Source: Myroides sp. NP-2
GTDB lineage: Bacteria; Bacteroidota; Bacteroidia; Flavobacteriales; Flavobacteriaceae
Direction: 5' to 3'
Assembly: GCF_014145665.1 (NCBI RefSeq)
Contig: NZ_JACHTD010000004.1
Coordinates: forward strand, 62,001-126,000
DNA: 64,000 bases
Below the pieces are notes generated by a model that worked only from the letters and a program-made list of their open reading frames with translations, searched no databases and was not told the origin of the DNA. Below, piece after piece: positions 36,313-45,274 of this stretch. Position numbers and translations under genes: made by a program. The number at the start of each line of letters is the position of its first letter. Position 1 is the first letter of the stretch.

Positions 36313-36460
36313 ATAAAGTCAGCAGTAAAGATAATAATCCCAAAACTTGTGGTCGTTGACCCTAGCTGTTTAACAACGAAAGAAGAACAAGGCTGTTTAT
36401 TCTCTTCATCCTATAATGAGTAAGGGCGAACTAAAATAAAAAGTTCACCACTGTGAAACC

Positions 36461-36495
36461 AAAAAAAGATCTTGTAACAATACAAGATCTTTTTT
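36461..36495. terminator. Bidirectional terminator between convergent genes
   Basis: AAAAAAGATCTTGTA and TACAAGATCTTTTTT form a stem of about 15 bp with a 4-nt loop, with A and T runs on both sides. It can serve the gene ending at 36312 and the minus-strand lipoprotein gene ending at 36524. Confidence 0.85.
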
Positions 36496-36523
36496 ATCGG
36501 ATAAGCCTAGACGTGTTGTGCGG

Positions 36524-37555
36524 TTATTTTTCTTCAGCTGCTTCAAATACCTGCAATACTTGTTTGCCATACTGAGCCTCAAATGCCGCAGGCGTAATTG
36601 CAAGCGCTTCTTCATTGACGTAGTGATAGTATTCAGCCCAATCGTCGCTTTCATCCACGTGAGAAGCTGCAACGTAAATCTTGCGTAACCACCCTTGATA
36701 GTACTGATATATACTATAGTATTTATTGTTGAAATCCGTTCTAAAGTATAGTAATTTCTTTCTAAAGTTAGTGGCAAATGGAGGGGTATCAAAATGGCTG
36801 TATTGCGCATTTTCAACGTAGTTTCGATTGGCGGCATCGTAAGTGAAATACACATATTTACTAGGAAGAGATTGGAAACTACACAAATCTAAATACCCGT
36901 CAAAATTGTAATCTTCAATGTATAAATCAAACTTATCCACGATCTCAGTCTCCCAAAATTGAGATTCAATCGGGATTATTCGCTTTTGATTTTTGGAATC
37001 AGTCTCTTCGATTTGACTAATGTAATAGGTGTCAGAACCAGGCGATTTTTCCGTAGCTAACACGCGGTAAGACCGCTTAGGATACCCTTTTCCTTTCGGA
37101 TTAGCCATGTTCAAATTAAAGGTTTCCCCCGTTGACTTATTCGTCCAATATCCGCTAATTTCCCCTTTATTATGATCAAATATCCCCTCAAAAGTATTGC
37201 CCAATTCTTCGGTAAAAAAAACGACGTTGCCTGTGATTTCCCCTTCAATCTGTATGGGTTTTTCGTATTTTAAGTAGTAGTAGTAACCCGAAATACGATC
37301 GTCAATAATGCGTAAATTCATGTCAAATGCATACGTATTATTGATTTTTCCAGTAAAGTGATACGTATAGTACGCATTGACCTCTTTCCATCCTTTTTTT
37401 ATGCTTTCACGATATGGATCTTGTTCTAGAGGGGCAAGCGTTTCTGTATAACCTGGAGTACTATCTACTATTTCGAATCTAGAATCCCTTTTTTTTTCAC
37501 ATGAAAGGAGGAGTTGCAACAGGCAGAACGCGCTAATAATTAGTTTCTTTTTCAT
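36524..37555 (-). CDS. Lipoprotein with C-terminal VCBS/FG-GAP-like segment
   Basis: 343 residues from the ATG at 37555, giving a lipoprotein signal MKKKLIISAFCLLQLLLSCEKK; a start 24 bp earlier would push the signal inward. Residues about 50-165 form a beta-rich domain (YHFTGKINNTYAFDMNLRI, ISGYWTNKSTGETFNL), as in Bacteroidota outer-membrane lipoproteins. The segment LYIEDYNFDGYLDLCSFQ resembles an integrin-like calcium-binding D-x-N-x-D-G-x-x-D loop. The function is unknown; it is probably in the outer membrane. Confidence 0.7.
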   Translation of the reverse strand: MKKKLIISAFCLLQLLLSCEKKRDSRFEIVDSTPGYTETLAPLEQDPYRESIKKGWKEVNAYYTYHFTGKINNTYAFDMNLRIIDDRISGYYYYLKYEKPIQIEGEITGNVVFFTEELGNTFEGIFDHNKGEISGYWTNKSTGETFNLNMANPKGKGYPKRSYRVLATEKSPGSDTYYISQIEETDSKNQKRIIPIESQFWETEIVDKFDLYIEDYNFDGYLDLCSFQSLPSKYVYFTYDAANRNYVENAQYSHFDTPPFATNFRKKLLYFRTDFNNKYYSIYQYYQGWLRKIYVAASHVDESDDWAEYYHYVNEEALAITPAAFEAQYGKQVLQVFEAAEEK

Positions 37556-38601
37556 TTCTTTTGTTGTTTGCTCTAACAAAACTAAGTTGATTTTCGCTGG
37601 AGGTGCTTATCCTTTTTATCCCTCTATTACAAGACATGCTCAAGTTGAAAGTCAAGGCATCTTTTCTTATGGTAATGAGTGAGTTCGATCTGTAGCTGAA
37701 CAAAAAAAGAGCAGGTGATACAGGGCTAGAATCAATGTGTTGAGCGAAAAAAAAGTAAATAGTCCATAGTATTAGCCACAGAAATAAGAGGAATACGCAA
37801 TTTTTTTTTAAAAAAATTAGACCTATACCTTAAAAGAAGACAATTCATTTTTTACTACTTGGGCACATGAATTAATTTATAATGACACATATAAGTCAGT
37901 CATGATGAATATCGATCTCTAGTCTTTACATTTTTTTACTTTTTTGGATATATAGAGTACAATGCTCTATACTTCAATACGCACTAAAGGATAACTGTAA
38001 TAAATAAACAAGAGGGCAGTATAACAATATAAACGAAATCTCAAATAACAGTAGGAAAACAATCCTGAGGGAGTGAAATAATTGGAGAAAATCGTGAATT
38101 TGTTTCCTAGATACAAATAAATCAACAGATTTTTAATTTTTAAATAACATAAGCAGCTTTGCGAATAAATTTGCAACAACAGTTGCGAAAACTCCCGCCA
38201 TTTATCTTTGGGCACTACTAGAATGCTACCAAAGGATATCGAGAAAAAATCTCATAAAGTAGCTTTGATAGTCAAAATAAATGTAAGATTGAGATTTACC
38301 TCTCATTTTATAGTGAAATAATCGAAAATAATCATTTATTTAAATCGTAAATCACTGTGTATTAATGTATTGCGTTTTTCTGAATTGCATTTTTTTAAAT
38401 TAAATAACACTTTTTTCACATTAAATGAATACCTAAATGGATAGTTTTAAAAATAACATATTATTTTAATAAATAAATGTTATTTTTTCTTATTATTTTG
38501 AATAGTTTATGTGTTAAATGTTTGTATTTTAAAAAATATGTATTCATATTGTAATTTTTTTGGTATATTTGCAATAGATATTCACTTACTAAAAATAGAA
38601 A
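37556..38601. other. AT-rich intergenic region
   Basis: About 1 kb with very low GC, especially 38220-38600. The 82-codon minus-strand ORF at 37967-38215 lacks coding character and is not annotated. No RNA gene, repeat or mobile element is evident. It holds the promoter of the next small gene. Confidence 0.45.
38564..38571 (+). promoter_or_regulatory. -7 promoter element of the 82-residue protein gene
   Basis: TATATTTG matches TAnnTTTG, 30 bp before the ATG. No TTG lies at the right distance, so the -33 element is weak or absent. Confidence 0.5.
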
Positions 38602-38850
38602 ATGCTAGATTCAATTGTTTTACAGCTCGAATCGTTGCAACAGGATGATTATTTCGAAGAGTTTTTAGTTCTATTTAATAAAGAAAAAATACAAGGCCGG
38701 AATTATATCATCTTGTCAACTATTCCCGTCGCTTTACATTATCGTTTGATACAAGAAGACTATATCATCCAGAAAAGAAGTAAAGTAAAAACGCGATTCT
38801 TTTTCTTTAAAAGAACCGTGTATTACTATAAGATTGCCTTGCCAATCTAA
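38602..38850 (+). CDS. Small hypothetical protein
   Basis: 82 residues. An acidic N-terminal half (LDSIVLQLESLQQDDYFEEFLVLFN) is followed by a basic, aromatic C-terminal half (IQKRSKVKTRFFFFKRTVYYYKIALPI). There is no signal peptide. I recognise no family. A good -7 promoter box, the isolated position and a terminator about 170 bp downstream support a real gene. Confidence 0.55.
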   Translation: MLDSIVLQLESLQQDDYFEEFLVLFNKEKIQGRNYIILSTIPVALHYRLIQEDYIIQKRSKVKTRFFFFKRTVYYYKIALPI

Positions 38851-39021
38851 TACCGATGTTTGTTTACACCCCCAGATAAGGAACTGCAAGCTGATCTGAA
38901 ATTGCTTATACCTTAAATTAAAAGGTAATCGAGTACTAAAAAGCCCTTTCTAACTAGAATTTGTACGTATTTGCAAAAACCACTACTACTGAGTGTTTGT
39001 GAGTACTACTTATCACATCCT

Positions 39022-39060
39022 ACCTGCTCCTCAGGCTATACAGTGGAGCAGGTTTTTTTT
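39022..39060 (+). terminator. Rho-independent terminator
   Basis: ACCTGCTCC and GGAGCAGGT form a 9-bp stem with a 14-nt loop, then TTTTTTT. It may end the transcript of the 82-residue gene or of a small RNA. Confidence 0.8.
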
Positions 39061-39653
39061 TACCTATGTACCCTTGTTTTTTGCGCATTTTTTGCAATTT
39101 TCAACTATTTTGATCCTGACTTGTCCTCCTATATATTCGGTTAAGCTATATTGTTTTAACAAAATATTAAGCTATTTATACGGGTATTAATGTTAAAAAT
39201 AGCGTTAATTTAATTAAATAGTGGGTAGAATTACTTTATTTTGTTTATTTGATTAAATAGGTGATTTTATTGATTATTTCACTATATTTATCACAGCTTA
39301 TTAAAAGAATAAAATTACACGGTGCAAATAAATGGTATACCATCAAATAAAAAGAGACATTTGGCGTTATACTTCTATATAAAATGGAGATTTATCCAAC
39401 GATAGTGATTTTAGCTTTGGCAAATACGCGTAGCAAATCTGTTAATTGATTATAAAAATCACAGCAGTGTTGCGAAGTCAATTTAGAGAGAATATTTGTT
39501 TTTTGTTTACACCAAGATAGATAAAGAAAGAAAAGATTCGAAGTATAAAAAATATTTGAAGTCGATAGAGTTTATTTTTCACCGTTATCCACACTGCAAT
39601 CTAATAGGAATACGATATTGAGAATCAATTCTGATCTGAATTTATCAAACAGG

Positions 39654-39691
39654 TCCTGTTCGGGTTACTTTCCCTGAACAGGATTTTTTTT
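39654..39691 (+). terminator. Orphan Rho-independent terminator
   Basis: TCCTGTTC and GAACAGGA form an 8-bp stem (inner GGG/CCC can pair further), followed by TTTTTTTT. No plus-strand gene precedes it within 800 bp. Confidence 0.75.
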
Positions 39692-39742
39692 GGCGCATTG
39701 AGTCCAATATAGGGCATAGCCTTCCTTCAAGTGTTGTCCAAT

Positions 39743-39774
39743 AAAAAAGCCCAAGACATCAATCTCAGGCTTTG
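39743..39774 (-). terminator. Terminator of the cytidylyltransferase-like gene
   Basis: On the minus strand AAAGCC and GGCTTT close an imperfect stem, followed by TTTT, just after the stop at 39784. Confidence 0.6.
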
Positions 39775-39783
39775 TGCATTTGC

Positions 39784-40224
39784 TTACATCGCAATTAGTT
39801 TTCCGTTTTCTTTTTCGGCAACTTCTTTTCGCAAAGAACTGCTGGAGAACCGATGGTCTCTTGAGTTGTAATACAACTCAATGCCCTTTTCTTCACAGTA
39901 TTTTCTACCTGTAAAGTTTTTATCAGCATACTCATCTCCAATAATTCTCACGTGAATGTGAAAAGCGCGTAAAATGTCTTCAAGGTCTTGTTCTGTCGTA
40001 TAAGGTACAATTTCGTCAACAAATTTGCATCCTTTTAACTGAATATAGCGTTCTACCACCGTTTGTGTGGGTTTGTTTTTTTCTGGTCTATCGATGGTTG
40101 GATCTGTTTGTAAACCAACAATCAAATAATCACATTGACGTTTAGCCTCTTCTAACATCTTAATATGACCTGCGTGTAACAAGTCAAATGAACTAAATGT
40201 AATACCAATTTTTTTTGTTGTCAT
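39784..40224 (-). CDS. Cytidylyltransferase-like nucleotidyltransferase (TagD/GCT-type)
   Basis: 146 residues, the usual size for single-domain CTP:glycerol-3-phosphate or related cytidylyltransferases. The nucleotide-binding HxGH motif (FDLLHAGHIKMLEEAKRQCD, residues 12-31) and the C-terminal ISSTT-like RFSSSSLRKEV are both present. Members transfer a nucleotide onto a phosphorylated alcohol (glycerol-3-phosphate, ethanolamine phosphate, or sugar phosphates). The exact substrate cannot be told. It is monocistronic, in the cytoplasm. Confidence 0.8.
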   Translation of the reverse strand: MTTKKIGITFSSFDLLHAGHIKMLEEAKRQCDYLIVGLQTDPTIDRPEKNKPTQTVVERYIQLKGCKFVDEIVPYTTEQDLEDILRAFHIHVRIIGDEYADKNFTGRKYCEEKGIELYYNSRDHRFSSSSLRKEVAEKENGKLIAM

Positions 40225-40419
40225 AGCAATAGGGGGTTAAAAGTTTATAATCGATTTGCTTGTTGTAAGATGCAATACGGTTAAACTTTTTGATAATATG
40301 GGCAAAAATAAAGAGTTTTTACCTAAATATCCAAATGATTTAAGGTAATATTAAGGGGAACTTAGTAAAAATCATTATTAATTATACAAATAAAGACTAT
40401 TTGTATGTATTTTAAATAA

Positions 40420-40460
40420 AAAAAGAACGTTTAGGTATACAACTACATAAACGTTCTTTT
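40420..40460 (-). terminator. Terminator of the ctaA operon
   Basis: AAAAGAACGTTTA and TAAACGTTCTTTT arms with a 14-nt loop, followed on the minus strand by a T run. It lies 25 bp after the heme A synthase stop. Confidence 0.85.
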
Positions 40461-40484
40461 GACTACTATATTGTGATCGTTGTA

Positions 40485-41522
40485 TTAATCTAAGGAACTT
40501 TTTCCGCTGTAGTAACACTTTCTCGCTTCCAAGAACAAATAGTATTGCACCCCAAATAGGATGGAAGCAAGGACTAAATGAGCCGTTTGAGAGCCAAAAG
40601 GGAAATGAGCATATTGCATCAGTATACCAGTTAGAATCTCTAGAACCAAGAGAATAGCAACCCATTTTACTTTGGAGAAACCTAAGTTTAGCTTTTTATT
40701 CAAGAAGAATAAATAAAAATTCAACACAAACACCAGAATAGAAAAGCTGCGGTGAATATAAAATTCAATTGTAGGGTTGTTTAACCACAAGTATTCGTTG
40801 GTAATTCCCGCTTTTACCTGCTCATCTACAAATTCGCGTACTTGCGTACCCAATACTACTTGTGCTAAAGTTAGTAGGAGCGTTATCACAGTTAGTACAC
40901 GGAAGGTAGCATTGTATTTTTTGATTTCGGTTTTATCTTTGGCTACTTTAATAATATGGATAATGATAGCGACAATAACCAAAGCCATTACCATGTGAAC
41001 CGTAATTTTAATCGGGTTGAGTACCGAATATACTACAGTAGCGCCTAACCAAGCTTGGAACCCCATTAAGAAAACGACCAACCAAGAGGCTAAAACCAAT
41101 TTTTTGCGCGTTTTCCAATAACTACCAGATGCAATGGCCATAGCTACACAAGCCAATCCTGCTAATGCGCCACATAGACGATTGATGTATTCGATCCAAG
41201 TGTGTTGTGGATTGAATTTGGCGTAATCGTGTTTAGTGTATTTCTCCCAATGCTCCTCTTCGTAACTAGCAGAAGTCGTAAAGGTGTCTTTTGCTTTCCA
41301 AAGTGCATCGTCGTGAATAATCATTTGTCCTTTTTCGTAAGTGCGATCGGGTTGCCACATCAGGACTTCCTCGTCCGTAGGCGGAATGTAATAACCAAAG
41401 CATTTTGGCCAATCTGGACATCCCATGCCCGAACCAGTCATCCGAACAGCAGCTCCAGCAAATATTACCAAGTACACCAGTACCAGGGAAAGTTTCGCCA
41501 AAGGTAAAAAAGAGCTTTTCAT
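40485..41522 (-). CDS. ctaA: Heme A synthase (COX15/CtaA)
   Basis: 345 residues with eight membrane helices. Start region VRMTGSGMGCPDWPKCFGYYIPP is the family signature. Conserved histidines are present: QHTWIEYINRLCG, KITVHMVMALVIV, EFYIHRSFSILV and TAHLVLASILFGV. The enzyme oxidises the methyl group of heme O to give heme A for the aa3-type cytochrome oxidase, in the inner membrane. An insert between helices 1 and 2 (about residues 45-100) is typical of Bacteroidota. It lies 4 bp after the tRNA nucleotidyltransferase-like gene and ends in a strong terminator. Confidence 0.93.
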   Translation of the reverse strand: MKSSFLPLAKLSLVLVYLVIFAGAAVRMTGSGMGCPDWPKCFGYYIPPTDEEVLMWQPDRTYEKGQMIIHDDALWKAKDTFTTSASYEEEHWEKYTKHDYAKFNPQHTWIEYINRLCGALAGLACVAMAIASGSYWKTRKKLVLASWLVVFLMGFQAWLGATVVYSVLNPIKITVHMVMALVIVAIIIHIIKVAKDKTEIKKYNATFRVLTVITLLLTLAQVVLGTQVREFVDEQVKAGITNEYLWLNNPTIEFYIHRSFSILVFVLNFYLFFLNKKLNLGFSKVKWVAILLVLEILTGILMQYAHFPFGSQTAHLVLASILFGVQYYLFLEARKCYYSGKSSLD

Positions 41523-41526
41523 ACTA

Positions 41527-42978
41527 TTATTTATTTACAATTGTTAGTCCCATTTTCTCCGCTTTTGCCAACATAAAGTCATATGCCGCATCATACTCAT
41601 TGGGAATTACCCCCTCTAGAATCGCTTCTTTTATCGCTTCTTTTAAAGTACCTATCTCTCTGCAGGGTTGTAGATTGAACAGCGTCATAATTTCCTCTCC
41701 CGTAATTGGCGGTTGGAAATTGCGGATGTGATCCCTTTCTTCCACTTCAACGATCTTCTTGCGAACCAGCTGAAAGTTGTTGTGGTATTTTTTGAATTTA
41801 TTAGGGTTTTTAGTGGTGATATCAGCCTCACATAAAATCATGAGATCTTCTACGTTTTCACCTGCATCAAATACTAAGCGACGTACAGCCGAATCGGTAA
41901 CCTCTTTTTGCGACAGTACAATCGGTCTAGAACTCATCATGACCATTTTTTGTACGAATTTCATCTTTTGATTCAACGGCATATGCAAGCGCGTAAAGAT
42001 GGTTTTGACCATCTTGCCGCCCAAGAATTCGTGTCCGTGAAACGTCCATCCTTGTCTTTTTGAAAAACGCTTGGTAGGCGCTTTTCCAATATCGTGAAGT
42101 AAGGCTGCCCAACGCAACCACAAATCATCGGTATTTTCTGCTATATTATCCACTACCTCTAGGGTGTGGTAAAAGTTGTTTTTATGGGTATGTCCTTCGA
42201 TTTCTTCTACTTGGTTTAAAGCGATTAATTCGGGTAAAATCAAGTGAAGTAATCCCGTTTTGTACAGCAATAAAAAACCCTTAGAAGGTTTTGATGCCAA
42301 GAGAATTTTATTGAGTTCGTCCACAATGCGTTCACCAGAAATAATTTCTAAGCGGTGTGCATTCTTTGTAATAGATTCGATAGAAGCCTCATCAATGATA
42401 AAATCAAGCTGGGTAGCGAAGCGAATGGCGCGCATCATGCGCAAGGGATCATCCGAATAGGTGATATCGGGATCTAAAGGCGTGCGAATGACCTTGTTCG
42501 CCAAGTCGGATACGCCGTTAAACGGATCAATTAGCTGGCCGAAGGTAGCTTCGCTCAGCGACAAGGCTAGGGCATTGATGGTAAAATCACGTCTGTTTTG
42601 GTCGTCCGCTAGGGTACCATCTTCTACCACAGGATTGCGACTGTCAAAGTGGTAGGATTCTTTACGCGCACCAACAAACTCAATGTCGATGTCGTCATAG
42701 CGCAACATAGCCGTGCCATAGTTCTTGAACACCTGAACTTTAGGGTGATTGGGAAGTAAATTCGAAACCGCTAAAGCCAATTCAATACCACTGCCAACGG
42801 CAACGATATCAATGTCTTTCTTGGAATCTCTCTCGAGTAAAAAATCGCGTACAAAACCGCCAATTACATAGGCCTCTACCTTCAAGTTTGTTGCGGCTTG
42901 GGTAATTATCTCAAAGATGGGATGTTGTAGGGCTTCTTTATAAGTTGGGTTATCTAGGGTCATAGTTTCTAATGGCAC
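41527..42978 (-). CDS. CCA-adding-type tRNA nucleotidyltransferase with HD domain
   Basis: 483 residues. The class II nucleotidyltransferase head has AYVIGGFVRDFLLERDSKKDIDIVAVGSG (metal aspartates in DID) and the RRDFTINALAL motif at about residue 130. The RNA-binding middle domain follows, then an HD domain (RWAALLHDIGKAPTKRF, near 290) and a C-terminal helical part. The family adds or repairs the 3' CCA of tRNA; Bacteroidota members carry an HD phosphohydrolase. It is between the threonylcarbamoyl-AMP synthase gene (3 bp) and ctaA (4 bp), so the three form one operon. CCA is not encoded by the tRNA-His genes in this window, so the cell needs such activity. Confidence 0.9.
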   Translation of the reverse strand: MPLETMTLDNPTYKEALQHPIFEIITQAATNLKVEAYVIGGFVRDFLLERDSKKDIDIVAVGSGIELALAVSNLLPNHPKVQVFKNYGTAMLRYDDIDIEFVGARKESYHFDSRNPVVEDGTLADDQNRRDFTINALALSLSEATFGQLIDPFNGVSDLANKVIRTPLDPDITYSDDPLRMMRAIRFATQLDFIIDEASIESITKNAHRLEIISGERIVDELNKILLASKPSKGFLLLYKTGLLHLILPELIALNQVEEIEGHTHKNNFYHTLEVVDNIAENTDDLWLRWAALLHDIGKAPTKRFSKRQGWTFHGHEFLGGKMVKTIFTRLHMPLNQKMKFVQKMVMMSSRPIVLSQKEVTDSAVRRLVFDAGENVEDLMILCEADITTKNPNKFKKYHNNFQLVRKKIVEVEERDHIRNFQPPITGEEIMTLFNLQPCREIGTLKEAIKEAILEGVIPNEYDAAYDFMLAKAEKMGLTIVNK

Positions 42979-42981
42979 CGT

Positions 42982-43554
42982 TTACTTTCTAATGATCGTT
43001 ACTTGTGCGTTTTCTTTTAATTTAATGATAGTAGAAGGTTTGTGGGGTTTGGTTTCCTGTTGTTTGAGGTTCACCACATAATCCACCCCTTCAAGAATGC
43101 GTAAATCAATATCCATAAAATTTTGAGGAGAAGGAAAACCACTGAGGTTTGCAGAGGTTGAAACCAAGGGAACCTTCATGCGCTCAATCAAATTGTAACA
43201 AAAAGTGTCTTTGACGATTCGAACACCTAAAGATTGATCTGCCGAAATAATTTCTGGCGCTACAATTTTAGGGTTATCTAAAATCAACGTAGTCGGCTTG
43301 TCACTGAATTCTAATATCTCCCAAGCGACTTCTGGAATATTGTGAAAAACACGGTGTAAAAGGCGATCGCCGTTTACCAAGACAATCATGCTCTTGCTCT
43401 CCGCACGTTGTTTTAATTGATATATTTTTTTGATGGCTTCCGAATTAGTCGCATCGCAACCAATACCCCATATCGTATCCGTCGGATACAAAATTATACC
43501 GCCATTTTTAATCACTTCAAAAGCGTTGTGAACTTCTTTTTGGATATCTTCCAT
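42982..43554 (-). CDS. L-threonylcarbamoyladenylate synthase (Sua5/YrdC/YciO family)
   Basis: 190 residues from the ATG at 43554; an in-frame TTG at 43572 is less likely. The N-terminal part GGIILYPTDTIWGIGCDATNSEAIKKIYQLKQR is the YrdC signature with the KxR(x)-type basic binding patch, followed by KSMIVLVNGD and the VPLVSTSANLSGFPSP loop. The enzyme makes threonylcarbamoyl-AMP from threonine, bicarbonate and ATP for t6A37 of tRNA. It is first in the operon with the tRNA nucleotidyltransferase-like and ctaA genes. Confidence 0.9.
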   Translation of the reverse strand: MEDIQKEVHNAFEVIKNGGIILYPTDTIWGIGCDATNSEAIKKIYQLKQRAESKSMIVLVNGDRLLHRVFHNIPEVAWEILEFSDKPTTLILDNPKIVAPEIISADQSLGVRIVKDTFCYNLIERMKVPLVSTSANLSGFPSPQNFMDIDLRILEGVDYVVNLKQQETKPHKPSTIIKLKENAQVTIIRK

Positions 43555-43744
43555 TATTTGCTTCCTTAACAATAAAATTGGTTCTTTATTTTAAGGGCTT
43601 AAAAATACTAAAAAAATAGGATACACGTCGGGCTTGGAGCAGAAGAAATGTATTGCCACTTTCAAAAAAGAAAGAATTATAATATTTTTAAGAGGAGTAC
43701 ATCTTTTTTGGCTTACTTTTAAGACGCCTAAAATTAGTTATAAC

Positions 43745-44191
43745 ATGAATGTGAAACGCAGAAAGGATTTTAATAAAGAAGAGGTATTAGCCATGTATGC
43801 CAAGGTGACAAAGAACACCTTGATGGAAACATTGGAAATTAATTATATAGATGCTGGTCCAGAGTTTTTAGTGGCTACAATGCCCGTAAATCAACGCGTA
43901 CATCAGCCAGCGGGTTTGTTGCACGGCGGTGCCATGGTGGCACTCGCAGAGAGCTTGGGTAGTGGTGCTTCGCTTATGCTCATCGACCCAAATGAACATG
44001 AAATTAGAGGAATTGAGATTTCCGCTAATCACGTGCGCAGCAAAAGAGCTGGACTCGTAACGGGAACAGCGCGTCTGATACACCGTGGTCGAACCCTGCA
44101 TTTGTGGGAAATTCGCATTACAGATGAAAACGATGTATTGCTGTCGGTATGTAAAATAACCAATATAGTAATCGAAAAAAACAAAGGGTAA
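43745..44191 (+). CDS. menI: Hotdog-fold thioesterase, probable DHNA-CoA hydrolase
   Basis: 148 residues from the ATG at 43745; the longer frame to 43634 adds a non-conserved, start-poor leader. The signature MPVNQRVHQPAGLLHGGAMVALAESLGS (HGG with catalytic Glu) is that of PaaI/YdiI-type 4-hydroxybenzoyl-CoA thioesterases. ISANHVRSKRAGLVTGTARLIHRGRTLHLWEI is the usual second half. Its stop overlaps the start of an isochorismate synthase gene by one base (TAATG), so its job is very likely hydrolysis of 1,4-dihydroxy-2-naphthoyl-CoA in menaquinone synthesis. The symbol rests on this context. Confidence 0.8.
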   Translation: MNVKRRKDFNKEEVLAMYAKVTKNTLMETLEINYIDAGPEFLVATMPVNQRVHQPAGLLHGGAMVALAESLGSGASLMLIDPNEHEIRGIEISANHVRSKRAGLVTGTARLIHRGRTLHLWEIRITDENDVLLSVCKITNIVIEKNKG

Positions 44192-45270
44192 TGAAGTTAT
44201 ATGAAACGTGGTTCACGCATATAAAAGAAGACAAGCCTTTTGTACTGTATAAAAAACCAGGCCAAACCAAAGTAAAAGGCTTGTTTCAGTGCGATTCTAC
44301 ACTACATCTCGTTTCTAATTTTAAAGAAAAAGGATTTGTTCTTGCACCTTTTTACGAAGGGGTGCGCTTTTATATTCCCTTGGACGCATCGGTGCAACTA
44401 GAGGCAGATTGGACGAAAGAACCGCTGCAAGTAGAATCGCTTGGTGGGGATAAATCCGCCGCTGCCTTATTGAATTACGAGGAACAACCTGCGAAAGCCA
44501 ATTTCGAAGATTTGGTTCGCCGTTGTGTACAGGCGATTAAACAGGGTAAGTTCGCAAAAGTAGTGCCTTCTCGCAAAGAAGTAGTGCCGTTGCAGGTAGC
44601 AGAGGTAGCAACGTTGTTTGATCAATTGCTCGCGGCCTATCCCGAGGCTTTTTGCTATGTGATTTACCACCCTCAAGTAGGAATGTGGATGGGGGCGACG
44701 CCCGAAACACTCATTGAACTAACAGGACAAACCTTGCGGACAATGGCCTTGGCAGGAACCCAGGTCAACCACGGAATGGAAGAAGTACACTGGGGCGAAA
44801 AAGAAAAAGAAGAACAACAATATGTAACGGATTTTATCGTAGATCAGTTGCAGCCTTTGAGCAGCACAATCGACCTATCGCCACCTTTTACCAAAAGAGC
44901 AGCTAAAGTCATGCATATTTGTACGAGTATTCAAGCCGAATTGAAGCAAGACGACGTGCAAACACTGGTCGAGGCCTTGCATCCAACACCCGCAGTTTGT
45001 GGAATGCCCAAATCGGTCGCACGCGATTTTCTTATTCGTGAAGAAGGCTATTCCCGAAAGTACTATGCTGGTTATTTAGGAGAACTCAACTATACCTCCC
45101 CAAATGAGCAAACAACCAGTGCGTTGTTTGTCAATTTGCGATGTATGGAGATTGAAAAAGAACAAGTAAATGTGTATATTGGGTGTGGCGTGACGGCAGA
45201 GAGTGATCCAACGAGTGAATTTGTGGAAACGGTAAACAAATCAACCACCATGAAAAAGATTTTATTTTAA
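44191..45270 (+). CDS. menF: Isochorismate synthase (chorismate-binding enzyme)
   Basis: 359 residues. The chorismate-binding fold occupies about 100-355: AKVVPSRKEV, the metal-binding MGATPETLIEL, TMALAGTQ, EKEEQQYVTDFIVDQL, LHPTPAVCGMPK and YYAGYLGELN, then LFVNLRCMEI and IGCGVTAESDPTSEFVETVNKS. It converts chorismate to isochorismate, the first committed step of menaquinone synthesis (or of catechol siderophores, as EntC). The translationally coupled thioesterase points to menaquinone. bshB1 follows 4 bp downstream. Confidence 0.9.
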   Translation: MKLYETWFTHIKEDKPFVLYKKPGQTKVKGLFQCDSTLHLVSNFKEKGFVLAPFYEGVRFYIPLDASVQLEADWTKEPLQVESLGGDKSAAALLNYEEQPAKANFEDLVRRCVQAIKQGKFAKVVPSRKEVVPLQVAEVATLFDQLLAAYPEAFCYVIYHPQVGMWMGATPETLIELTGQTLRTMALAGTQVNHGMEEVHWGEKEKEEQQYVTDFIVDQLQPLSSTIDLSPPFTKRAAKVMHICTSIQAELKQDDVQTLVEALHPTPAVCGMPKSVARDFLIREEGYSRKYYAGYLGELNYTSPNEQTTSALFVNLRCMEIEKEQVNVYIGCGVTAESDPTSEFVETVNKSTTMKKILF

Positions 45271-45274
45271 GCGT

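Larger units (their letters stand above)
38851..39783. other. Gene-free region with two orphan plus-strand terminators
   Basis: About 930 bp, AT-rich. There is no credible protein gene; the 65-codon ORF at 38993 runs through a terminator. It contains terminators at 39022-39060 and 39654-39691, a single perfect DnaA-box sequence (TTATCCACA, 39585-39593) and the minus-strand terminator of the next gene. The second plus-strand terminator has no known upstream gene. Confidence 0.5.

Noticed and set aside
38993..39190. 65-codon plus-strand ORF
   Set aside because: Runs through a strong terminator; not credible.
39585..39593. Perfect DnaA-box sequence TTATCCACA in AT-rich DNA, considered as part of an origin
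   Set aside because: Only one perfect box; no cluster of boxes, and no dnaA, dnaN or parAB gene near. GC-skew analysis of the whole genome would be needed.
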